Part shown: one piece after another, positions 1 through 6,524 of the stretch
Layout of the letters: the number at the start of each line of letters is the position of its first letter
How positions within the stretch are numbered: position 1 is the stretch's first letter
Source: CAIJXV01 sp964497135
Lineage (GTDB): Bacteria; Verrucomicrobiota; Kiritimatiellia; CAIKKV01; CAIJXV01
DNA length: 7,744 bases
Direction: 5' to 3'
Assembly (NCBI GenBank): GCA_964497135.1
Contig: CAZCDO010000186.1
Span: 1-7,744, forward strand
Made by a program: the position numbers and the translations under genes
Notes under the pieces: model-generated
Told to the model about the DNA's origin: nothing
Seen by the model: only the letters and a program-made list of their open reading frames with translations
The model's database searches: none

Positions 1-178
1 AGGAAGCGGGAGATATTGCACGCAGAGTGACACAAGGTTCAGATCGAGTTAAGACAAGAGTGAAGTCAGGGCCGTGCGATCCCGCTTCAAGGCGGGATCA
101 CCCGTCCCGTGTTCTCATGAAGTCAAGTTGACGAGGGTTTGTTGACTCTAACAAAAAGCGGCGGACGGGACATTTCGT
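1..178 (+). repeat. Tandem structured repeat, copy 1 (conserved 178-bp part)
   Basis: This is the first of two direct copies offset by 273 bp. By eye, 172 of 178 positions match copy 2 at 274-451; the differences are at 56, 89, 123, 129, 132 and 171. The copy starts at the window edge, so sequence upstream may belong to it. A perfect hairpin lies at 78-99 (GATCCCGC / GCGGGATC) and its loop holds one of the six differences. The downstream continuation (179-228) matches copy 2 only weakly. No coding frame with an RBS is visible. I do not recognise the family. Confidence 0.9.
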
Positions 179-263
179 AGCCCTGTGCGAAATGACACGG
201 CCGTTTTTTACTTTGCGAACAAGGATCTGAACCCTGTGACACTCTGCGAGAGCCTCCCCGCTT
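4..263 (+). ncRNA. Candidate structured RNA or palindromic element with four-way junction
   Basis: The first repeat unit folds by hand into nested stems. P1 is AAGCGGG 4-10 with CCCGCTT 257-263. P2 is 22-45 with 224-247 (22 of 24 positions pair). P2b is GTGAAGT 60-66 with ACTTTGC 210-216, including two G-U pairs. P3 is GGCCGT 70-75 with ACGGCC 197-202. Inside P3 sit three branches: P4 78-99, P5 GTCCCGT 104-110 with ACGGGAC 165-171, and P6 CATTTCG 171-177 with CGAAATG 188-194 (base 171 can serve only one of the last two). T runs follow P3 (204-209) and P1 (262-264). The difference C171 to T444 keeps a G-U pair in either stem. It could be a noncoding RNA, a cis-regulatory leader or a mobile palindromic DNA element. 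Strand and transcription are not established. Confidence 0.45.
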
Positions 264-318
264 TTGAGAGAAGAGGAAGCGGGAGATATTGCACGCAGAG
301 TGACACAAGGTTCAGATC
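224..318. repeat. Long imperfect inverted repeat bridging the two copies
   Basis: The 3' arm of copy 1 (224-247) pairs equally well with the 5' arm of copy 2 (295-318), 22 of 24 positions, giving a local hairpin across the junction. An inner stem CCCGCTT 257-263 with AAGCGGG 277-283 is perfect. This pairing excludes the copy 1 fold that uses 22-45 and 4-10, so the two are alternative structures. Confidence 0.75.
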
Positions 319-451
319 GAGTTAAGACGAGAGTGAAGTCAGGGCCGTGCGATCCCGCTTCGAGGCGGGATCACCCGTCCCGTGTTCTCATGAAGCCAAG
401 TGGATGAGGGTTTGTTGACTCTAACAAAAAGCGGCGGACGGGATATTTCGT
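274..451 (+). repeat. Tandem structured repeat, copy 2 (3' part degenerate)
   Basis: This copy is 172/178 identical to 1-178. After base 451 the similarity drops abruptly to a patchy match running to about 499. The T run after P3 is replaced by a C-rich run, P3 and P6 keep only part of their pairs, and the 24-base closing arm of P2 is missing, replaced by the AT-rich promoter region of the next gene. It looks like a 3'-truncated or decayed copy. Whether it still acts, for example as a leader for the lipoprotein gene, is unknown. Confidence 0.9.
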
Positions 452-512
452 CGTTTTGCCGAATTGCAGAGGCCGTTCCCCTCTTGTGAACATGGTTCTT
501 ATTTTTTTGCTC

Positions 513-541
513 TATACAGGATTCGATTAACGGCGTATATT
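513..541 (+). promoter_or_regulatory. Candidate sigma70-type promoter for the lipoprotein gene
   Basis: TATACA (513-518, 4 of 6 match to TTGACA), a 17-base spacer, then TATATT (536-541). It lies in the AT-rich stretch between repeat copy 2 and the gene. Transcription would start near 548, leaving a leader of about 19 bases before the ATG. If correct, the repeats are upstream of this transcript and not part of it. Confidence 0.45.
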
Positions 542-566
542 TTACGGTTTAACCCGGAGGTGTTGG

Positions 567-3500
567 ATGCGCTTATCGAATCGGATCTGGAGTATGTCGT
601 CGGCCTTGGTGCTGACTGGATTGGCCGCTTGTAATAGTGTCTCGACGCAACCCGTCCCCGCCCCTTCGGCGGGGCCGACACCCGTCGTCGCCCCTGTATC
701 GCAGTCGGCGGTGGCCGGGGGAGCGACAGTTGATCCCACCGCGGCGCCCGCCTGGAATCCGCGGCCCGTGCGCGTCTATGCCGGGCCGGACGTGATCCAG
801 CCCGTGGCCACCGGCACGAACGAGCCCGCCCTGATCGTCGCTGAGGGCGAGTTTTTCAGGCTACAGGGCCAGAAGGGGTGGCAGGTGGTGCATCAGGACG
901 ACAGCTATGCCAGCCATACCTATGGCGGCATGTGGGTGATGAACGGGGGGCTGTTGGGTGCGCCATTGGGCGATGAGGGGTCGGTGGCCATCCGTAAAAT
1001 CAATGTGACGACGCCCGGCGATTACCGGGTCTGGAGCAAATACCAGTCGCCTCCGTATTTTAATTATGCCCATCGGATTGAAGTGGCACAGGGCGGCAAA
1101 GTGGTCTATTCCCACGACTACGGGTCCCTTAACAACGAGCGGTTTTATAGTTTCTCCGGCGCCTACAAGGTCCCGATGATCAAACAACAATGGTGGTTCT
1201 GGGGGGTCGATCACGACGCCGCCGAAGCGCCCAAGGCCAAGTTTGCCAAGCTTGCCGCCGGCCCGGCTGAAATCCGGCTGATCACGATCAAGAACGCCGC
1301 CCCGGCGGGCGACCGATTCATCGATACCGTGGTTCTGACCACTGAGCCGGGTGACACCTACAGTGGGTACAAGCCGTATGGTACGGGAAGTCCCATGATG
1401 TTGGAAGCCTTGAAGAATTCCCAGGTTTGGGTCCGCTTCAAAAACAATTCCGGCGCTCCCGCCGAACTCAGTGCCGGGACGTCGGGTCACATGCAGCCGT
1501 TGTATGGCGGGCAGAACGGCGTATTTCCTGCGAAGGGCCAGCCGGTGGCGGCGGGCGCCTGGAGTGCCTGGTTTAACATAGCCTCGATCTGTCGGCTGGG
1601 CCATGAAGAAGGCGTTGCGCTCAGCCTGCCGGCGGGTGCGACCTTCGACTTGGAAGTGGCGCGGGATGCGGCGGGGAAGGATGTCGTGGGATCGGTCAAG
1701 GTGGCGAATGGCGATGTTTTGATTCTGCCGATCGACATCGCCTGGAATCTCGATGCCAAGATCAAAACGTCCAGACAGAATGCCGAGGACATCGGCGCCC
1801 TGGCGAAATCCAAATGGCGGCGGGCGAATGGCGGCAAAAAACCCGCGCAGATCGCCTATTACGGGGCCTTCAACAAGCGGCCGGGACAAGAAGGCTGGGT
1901 GGATGCTTTCAAGGATGCACTGGGGTACAATACGGTTTTGTCGGCGCCCTATACCAAGCTCCAGCGCGACGGGTACCACCAACACACCCATACCAAGGGT
2001 GAAATGGAAAGTTTCGTCAAAACCCTCACCGCTGAGCAGAAGAAAAACTTCCGCATCCTCTCCTTCGGCGACGAGATTCATGTTGGCAAGATTAACTACG
2101 GCGATGCCCAATATGTCGAACCGTTCCGGGCTTGGTTGAAGAAGAAAGGTTTGACGAAGGACGATCTCGGGGTTGATCCCGCGGCGGCAAAGCTCAGCGA
2201 TGATTCGGCCCAGCCCCGCCTCCGCTGGTATTCCAACATCTTCAACGAGGAGACCAAGTTTGGCGAATTTGCCGAAATGACCAAGCTCGCCGAAACGCTC
2301 CTCAACAAGGACGTGCTCACCGGCGCGAACTATTCGCCCCATCCTCCACCCCAATATTATGGCCCCATCTTCCAATGGATCGACATCTTCAAGTTCCGTG
2401 GCATGAGCGCCTATTGGACCGAGGATTATATTTTCTCGGTTCCCGAGCCGCCCCAGATGATCGGCTGGATGATGGCCACCGCGCGGAGCGCGGTGAAATA
2501 TCACAACCTGCCGATTCATTTCTATGTCATGCCGCACGCGCCGGGTCAGACGGCCGAGAATCTGCGGCGCGGGATGGTGTATGCCATCGGTGCCGGCGCC
2601 ACGCAGATCGACAGTTTCTGGGTCGCCCCCGCCGAAAACTTCACCGAGAACTCCATCGCCTGGGCCTATCCGGAATACTTCAAAACCATCGCCGAATCCA
2701 TCTATGATTCCGGTGAGGTGGAGCAACTGGCCGTGGGCGGTAAGTTCCGTCCCGCGCGGGTCGCGGTCGTTCTCTCAAAGGCTACCGACTTCAACGAGCG
2801 CAACCTGAAGGTTGACCCCAAGGACGATCCTTTTACCGCCCAGTGCCAGATGGAATTCAGCCTGTTTCAGCAGACCCTTTGTCGGAAAGACATCCAGGGG
2901 GTCTGGCTCGCCCTCCGCAATGCGCAATACGGCGTGGATCTGATCACCGAGGACGATATCAACGATGGCGTTCAAGGTAAGGATATCCTCGGTAATTACG
3001 ATGTGATCTATTTCGCCGGCGAGTGGGTCGAGGACCATGCCGCGAAAAAGCTCGACGCCTGGGTCAAGAATGGTGGCGTGCTCTACGCTTGCGCCGGGCT
3101 GGGCCGGTTCAACCAGTATAATCAGCCCGAAGCGGGGTTGCTCAAGCTGTTGGGCCTCAAGTCGGTAACGATCCAGAAAAATGCCTACCACATCCGACCC
3201 CTGCTCGAATTACCGTTGCTCAAGCCCATCGATACCCTCACGCTGGAAGGGACGAAGATTCCCGCCTACGCCATGAAGCAGGTTCTCACCCCGGATGACG
3301 CCAAGGTCATCGGAACCTGGTCGGACGGCAAGGCCGCCGTCACCGTGCGCGACTACGGCAAGGGGAAGGCCATCGCCGTGGGCACCCTGCCCGGGCACGG
3401 TTATATTCGCAGCGCCGCCAAGGTCACCCCCTGGGCGCGCGGCGGCCGGCGCATGGTGTACGGGTTGATGACCGACGATCCGGATAAAAATAAACTCATC

Positions 3501-3785
3501 AATCTGGGGGTGGCGGCCAAGCCCGAGCTGGTGCGTGAGGTGGTCGCCTCCGCGCCCGGGGTGGAGGGGTTGCTCATCGATCACGCGAAAGGCACACTCG
3601 TGACGCTCATCAATTGGAATGCGGAGCCGGTGAAAGGGGTTACGATGCAGGTCCGCGTGCCCTTCAAGCCCAAATCCGCCCGTTCGGTGGAAGGCCAGAA
3701 AAATGTGGACGTGGCCTATGCCGATGGCGTGGCGACGTTTACCGTCGATCTCACCCAGGCGGACTATATCATCCTGATGAAGTAA
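567..3785 (+). CDS. Large lipoprotein, GH42-like glycosidase with trimerisation (GATase-like) domain
   Basis: A 1072-residue exported lipoprotein, probably a surface or periplasmic glycoside hydrolase; the substrate is unknown. The ATG at 567 follows CGGAGG (555-560) at 6 bases. The N-terminus is a lipoprotein signal with lipobox LAAC, lipidated Cys22, then a Pro/Ala/Thr-rich linker to about residue 75. Residues about 85-260 resemble a CBM6/35-like beta-sandwich (IVAEGEFF, GDYRVWSKY, FIDTVVL). A second beta-rich segment spans about 275-400. A TIM-barrel-like region spans about 425-725, with acidic candidates Asp502/Glu503 (FGDEIHVG) and Glu619/Asp620 (YWTEDY). Residues about 729-950 look like the beta-galactosidase trimerisation fold (RVAVVLSK, YDVIYFAGEW from 811, WVKNGGVLY). 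A C-terminal beta domain ends ADYIILMK. Family assignment is by pattern only, the catalytic pair is not certain, and loss of activity is possible. It appears monocistronic. Confidence 0.88.
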   Translation: MRLSNRIWSMSSALVLTGLAACNSVSTQPVPAPSAGPTPVVAPVSQSAVAGGATVDPTAAPAWNPRPVRVYAGPDVIQPVATGTNEPALIVAEGEFFRLQGQKGWQVVHQDDSYASHTYGGMWVMNGGLLGAPLGDEGSVAIRKINVTTPGDYRVWSKYQSPPYFNYAHRIEVAQGGKVVYSHDYGSLNNERFYSFSGAYKVPMIKQQWWFWGVDHDAAEAPKAKFAKLAAGPAEIRLITIKNAAPAGDRFIDTVVLTTEPGDTYSGYKPYGTGSPMMLEALKNSQVWVRFKNNSGAPAELSAGTSGHMQPLYGGQNGVFPAKGQPVAAGAWSAWFNIASICRLGHEEGVALSLPAGATFDLEVARDAAGKDVVGSVKVANGDVLILPIDIAWNLDAKIKTSRQNAEDIGALAKSKWRRANGGKKPAQIAYYGAFNKRPGQEGWVDAFKDALGYNTVLSAPYTKLQRDGYHQHTHTKGEMESFVKTLTAEQKKNFRILSFGDEIHVGKINYGDAQYVEPFRAWLKKKGLTKDDLGVDPAAAKLSDDSAQPRLRWYSNIFNEETKFGEFAEMTKLAETLLNKDVLTGANYSPHPPPQYYGPIFQWIDIFKFRGMSAYWTEDYIFSVPEPPQMIGWMMATARSAVKYHNLPIHFYVMPHAPGQTAENLRRGMVYAIGAGATQIDSFWVAPAENFTENSIAWAYPEYFKTIAESIYDSGEVEQLAVGGKFRPARVAVVLSKATDFNERNLKVDPKDDPFTAQCQMEFSLFQQTLCRKDIQGVWLALRNAQYGVDLITEDDINDGVQGKDILGNYDVIYFAGEWVEDHAAKKLDAWVKNGGVLYACAGLGRFNQYNQPEAGLLKLLGLKSVTIQKNAYHIRPLLELPLLKPIDTLTLEGTKIPAYAMKQVLTPDDAKVIGTWSDGKAAVTVRDYGKGKAIAVGTLPGHGYIRSAAKVTPWARGGRRMVYGLMTDDPDKNKLINLGVAAKPELVREVVASAPGVEGLLIDHAKGTLVTLINWNAEPVKGVTMQVRVPFKPKSARSVEGQKNVDVAYADGVATFTVDLTQADYIILMK

Positions 3786-3819
3786 TCCGGGAGTGTGCCC
3801 GTGAGGGCATTGCCCCGGA
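3786..3819 (+). terminator. Hairpin directly after the lipoprotein stop codon
   Basis: Outer stem TCCGGG (3786-3791) with CCCGGA (3814-3819), a five-base internal loop on one side and four on the other, and an inner stem GTGCCC (3795-3800) with GGGCAT (3805-3810, closing G-U) around loop GTGA. It starts at the base after the TAA. No T run follows, so it is not a classical intrinsic terminator; it may stop transcription weakly or protect the 3' end of the mRNA. Confidence 0.4.
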
Positions 3820-4219
3820 CCGGTTGGCGCCATACTCGGAATTGCTGGGGCGCAGGGTGACTTATGTTGCGCGCAACATAAGGCTGGAACTTCTGCATTA
3901 CCTTCCTGGAAATGGATAGGCCCGCCTTGTGGAGTGAAGCGCAGGCTTTGCTTAAAATGAGTCCGGGGCAAAAAGCCAAGATGATTCTACCCTCCGGCAA
4001 GGGGACCCGTGAAGCCGGCATCCCCAGGCTTCAAGATGGCAAGCGGCTCATGACCTCTTTACTCCATAACCCCCTCCCCAAGCAATGGCTCACTCCCCGC
4101 GTGCGAGGGGTCGCTGTCCCACGCCCTACTTCGGCCGGAGCCATTCTTTCGTCCCCGATCGGGCCGTGCTCGTTCACGTTCCGGCCCCTTTTCCGCAGAC
4201 CTGGGGGTATGGGTTGCGA
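3820..4219. other. Intergenic region without a supported gene
   Basis: Between the lipoprotein gene and the protease promoter no frame combines an RBS, plausible length and protein-like composition. It contains a perfect 22-bp palindrome (3861-3882), described separately. It also has a GC-rich inverted repeat, GGCCGGA (4134-4140) with TCCGGCC (4180-4186), enclosing the 10-bp palindrome CCCGATCGGG (4154-4163) and followed by four T at 4189-4192. Bases about 4070-4110 alternate C-rich and G-rich runs (CTCCCCGCG, GCGAGGGG), a texture common in dispersed intergenic repeats of GC-rich bacteria. Confidence 0.6.
3861..3882. repeat. Perfect 22-bp palindrome
   Basis: Half-site CTTATGTTGCG is followed directly by its exact reverse complement CGCAACATAAG, with no spacer. 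As DNA it could be a dimeric regulator operator or part of a dispersed palindromic repeat; as RNA it could form a hairpin only by unpairing its centre. It lies 76 bp after the lipoprotein stop and more than 400 bp before the next start, so it is not an obvious promoter operator for either gene. Confidence 0.85.
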
Positions 4220-4248
4220 TAGACGATCGGCTGTTGATGTGGTATGAT
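4220..4248 (+). promoter_or_regulatory. Candidate extended -10 promoter for the protease gene
   Basis: TAGACG (4220-4225, 4 of 6), a 17-base spacer, then TATGAT (4243-4248) preceded by TGG (4240-4242), an extended -10 feature. The predicted start near 4255 gives a leader of about 50 bases. Other AT-rich hexamers downstream (GATAAT, TACAAT at 4274-4279) lack a well-spaced -35 partner. Confidence 0.42.
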
Positions 4249-4304
4249 TGGCTTTTGAGTTTGGATAATTCGATACAATCCCCTTCGCATTCGGGAGTCG
4301 GCCC

Positions 4305-6512
4305 ATGCGTGTTATTCGAATCGGTTACCATTTGATCTGGCCGGTGTTGCTCTGGATGGCACTGGGGCTCGGCGTTAGGTCCAGCGAAGCCCAGCCGGTC
4401 TTACCGGCGGGGGGCCGGGCGGTTTTAGAGGTTCCGGCGATCAATGCATCGGCGCTGTCCGTCCGGGATAAGGCTCTCCGGATCCGTTTCGCGAAAATCA
4501 CGCAATTTTCAGAACCCTGCGAAGTCAGCGCCACGCGGTTCGATTACGGGATTTGGGAAGAAGCCGGGGCCGGCCGGGTGATTTGGCGCTTGTTCGTGAG
4601 TGCGCCGGGCGCGACCGACCTCAATTTGGGGATTACCAACCTGTTTATTCCCCAGGGGTGTACAGTGAGGTTGGTCTCGGCGGATGGCTCGTACACGGCC
4701 GGATCCTATACCTTTAAGGATAATACCGCCTTTCGCCAACTGTGGACGCCGGTGGTGCCCGGAGATTGGGTTTGCCTGGAAGCCGAAATGCCGGAAGAGG
4801 CGGTGAGCTCCTTCGCGCTGGTGATTGGACGGGTCAACCGGGGATATGCCGATGTGTTTCGGAAGGGTTTCCCCACGGTCGAAAAGGGGCTTCAGGCCTT
4901 TTGTAATAACGATGTGAACTGTCCGGTCGGGGATGGCTGGCGTAACGAAATCCGGAGTGTCGGGCTTTATACCATAGACGGCACCTATCTTTGTTCAGGG
5001 ACGATGGTCATGAATGTCCGCGGGGATTTCAAGCCGTACTTCCTGACCGCGGCACATTGTTTGAGTTCCAGTTACGAGGCGGCCACTGTGGTGGTTTATT
5101 GGAACTATCAGTCGCCGATTTGTGGCGCCTTAAGCGGGGGGGCGTTGAATCAGAATCAGAGCGGTTCCGCCCTGCGCGCAACCTATTCCCCATCCGATTT
5201 CACCTTGCTGGAGTTGAACCAGATGCCCAGTCCGGCTTTTCAGGTTTATTATGCCGGCTGGGATGGCACCGGCAATGGGGCCTCGGCGGCCGTTTGTATT
5301 CACCATCCGATGGGCGGCGAGAAGGCCATTAGTTTTGAGAATCAGGCCGTGCAAAGCACCGAGAACGGCAGTACCATCCGAAACGCGGGCGCCAGCTATT
5401 GGCGGGTGATCGACTGGGATAGTGGGGCCACGGAGCCGGGGTCGTCCGGATCGGGTTTGTGGAATGCGTCCAGTCATCGGCTGATCGGCCAGTTATACGG
5501 GGGGCTATCTGCCTGTGATAACAATGAGTCCGATTGGTTTGGAAAATTTTCATCCAGTTGGACCGGTGGCGGTGCGGCGGGTTCCCAGTTGAGTTCCTGG
5601 TTGGATCCGGACGGGACAGGGTTGACCCGGATGGATGGGACCAATCCGCCGGCGATTACGGGTCATGCGATCGGCGATTACGACGGCGATGGGCGCACTG
5701 ACCTGGCGATTTTTGACACGTTGGGCGGGTATTGGGATATCGAGAGTGTCAATGGCAATGTCCTGGCATCGGCGAATCAATGGGGGTGGAGTACCGCTAA
5801 GCCCGTGGCGGGGGATTATGACGGGGATGGNNNNNNNNNNNNNNNNNNNNNNNNNNNNNNNNNNNNNNNNNNNNNNNNNNNNNNNNNNNNNNNNNNNNNN
5901 NNNNNNNNNNNNNNNNNNNNNNNNNNNNNNGTGCCGGGGGATTATGACGGGGATGGGGTATGGGATCTGGCGGTGTTCGATACCGAGGGCGGTTATTGGT
6001 ACATTCGCAGCGTAACCGGAGAGGTGATCACGTGGGCGAACCAATGGGGTTGGAACACGGCGAAGCCGGTCTCCGGGGATTTTGACGGGGATGGGAAATG
6101 TGATCTGGCGGTCTACGATACGGCTTCGGGACGATGGTACATCAAATCGGTTGCCGGAGACGTGATTGTCTGGGGCCTGCAATGGGGTTGGTGGAATGCC
6201 TTCCCGGTGACCTTGAGGGAGATGCCGTCCCCCGATTCCCGGACCAGCAGTCAGGGGTATTATCGGACCGTTCAAGGCACCCTGGATACCCAGGGATTTG
6301 CTGCGGCGGTGAATTTCGCCAAAACGGCGGGTGCGGTGGGCAAAGTCTTCGTGATGGAAGACGGAACCCAGAGAACCGTGCGGGATCTCGATATTCGGGA
6401 CGACCAATCCGGGGTCTGGGTGGTGGGCGATGGAAGAACGCGGAGTTCGTATTCAGCTTATTATTTTTATACCGGCGCCCAGTTGCGGATGCGGATTTAT
6501 TTGGGTTGGTGA
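4305..6512 (+). CDS. Secreted lysyl-endopeptidase-like serine protease with FG-GAP-like repeat tail
   Basis: An exported S1-fold protease resembling lysyl endopeptidase (Achromobacter protease I). The ATG follows GGGAG (4293-4297) at 7 bases. Signal peptide residues 1-29 have a cleavage-type SEA at 27-29. Residues 30-194 look like a propeptide; Lys194-Gly195 is the likely maturation site, placing the first Cys at mature position 6 as in the Achromobacter enzyme. The triad is His251 (LTAAHC), Asp298 (SPSDFTLLEL) and Ser381 (EPGSSGSG). Six Cys (200, 206, 230, 252, 273, 404) match its three disulfides. Asp410 (SDWFG) aligns with its Lys-specificity Asp225, while its His210 is Tyr398 here. From 457 on are 46-residue GDYDGDG repeats, then a roughly 100-residue unassigned C-terminus. 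The 100-N run interrupts the repeats, so the true length is unknown. The family comparison is from memory. Confidence 0.9.
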   Translation: MRVIRIGYHLIWPVLLWMALGLGVRSSEAQPVLPAGGRAVLEVPAINASALSVRDKALRIRFAKITQFSEPCEVSATRFDYGIWEEAGAGRVIWRLFVSAPGATDLNLGITNLFIPQGCTVRLVSADGSYTAGSYTFKDNTAFRQLWTPVVPGDWVCLEAEMPEEAVSSFALVIGRVNRGYADVFRKGFPTVEKGLQAFCNNDVNCPVGDGWRNEIRSVGLYTIDGTYLCSGTMVMNVRGDFKPYFLTAAHCLSSSYEAATVVVYWNYQSPICGALSGGALNQNQSGSALRATYSPSDFTLLELNQMPSPAFQVYYAGWDGTGNGASAAVCIHHPMGGEKAISFENQAVQSTENGSTIRNAGASYWRVIDWDSGATEPGSSGSGLWNASSHRLIGQLYGGLSACDNNESDWFGKFSSSWTGGGAAGSQLSSWLDPDGTGLTRMDGTNPPAITGHAIGDYDGDGRTDLAIFDTLGGYWDIESVNGNVLASANQWGWSTAKPVAGDYDGDXXXXXXXXXXXXXXXXXXXXXXXXXXXXXXXXXXVPGDYDGDGVWDLAVFDTEGGYWYIRSVTGEVITWANQWGWNTAKPVSGDFDGDGKCDLAVYDTASGRWYIKSVAGDVIVWGLQWGWWNAFPVTLREMPSPDSRTSSQGYYRTVQGTLDTQGFAAAVNFAKTAGAVGKVFVMEDGTQRTVRDLDIRDDQSGVWVVGDGRTRSSYSAYYFYTGAQLRMRIYLGW
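5673..6212 (+). repeat. FG-GAP/VCBS-like 138-bp coding repeats
   Basis: Units begin at 5673, 5811, 5937 and 6075. Complete spacing is exactly 138 bp (46 residues) for 5673-5811 and 5937-6075. Each unit opens with GDYDGDG or GDFDGDG (an Asp-rich, calcium-loop-like motif), then DLAxxDT, G-x-W/Y-x-I-x-S-V, and ends with QWGW and (K/F)PV. Such repeats form beta-propeller blades or calcium-stabilised extracellular modules. The unit starting at 5811 runs into the assembly gap, so the true copy number cannot be read here. Confidence 0.88.
5831..5930. other. Assembly gap of 100 N
   Basis: Exactly 100 N lie inside the coding repeats, a conventional placeholder length. The flanks (5805-5830 and 5931-5956) are the same repeat position and differ by one base in 26, so a repeat-induced assembly break is likely. 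The reading frame is the same on both sides. Confidence 0.98.
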
Positions 6513-6524
6513 GAAAAAAACCTC

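Noticed and set aside
123..308. Small minus-strand frame within the tandem repeat
   Set aside because: It covers proposed stems in both copies and has no RBS; conservation between copies is better explained by structure and recent duplication.
1..499. CRISPR array or integron attC array
   Set aside because: There are only two copies of a 178-base repeat, far larger than CRISPR repeats. GTTGAC and CTCTAAC strings recall attC core sites but do not fit the consensus pairs, and no cassette ORF or integrase is present.
861..2726. 621-codon open frame on the minus strand opposite the lipoprotein gene
   Set aside because: It is codon-aligned with the sense gene, so its stops would need TTA, CTA or TCA in the sense frame, which are rare in GC-rich genes. 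It has no RBS, and its composition is Gly/Arg/Ile-rich and not protein-like.
3210..3971. 253-codon minus-strand frame over the lipoprotein 3' end
   Set aside because: It has the same codon-aligned antisense artefact; it is His/Gly/Pro-rich with no recognisable motif.
3912..4247. 111-codon plus-strand frame, with a stretch (ALWSEAQALLKMSPGQKAKM) faintly like a small antitoxin-type helix
   Set aside because: It has no RBS, the rest is low-quality Pro/Arg-rich sequence, it overlaps intergenic inverted repeats and the candidate promoter, and there is no partner toxin.
5550..6407. 285-codon minus-strand frame through the FG-GAP repeats
   Set aside because: It is an antisense shadow of the repeat region and its continuity depends on the N run.
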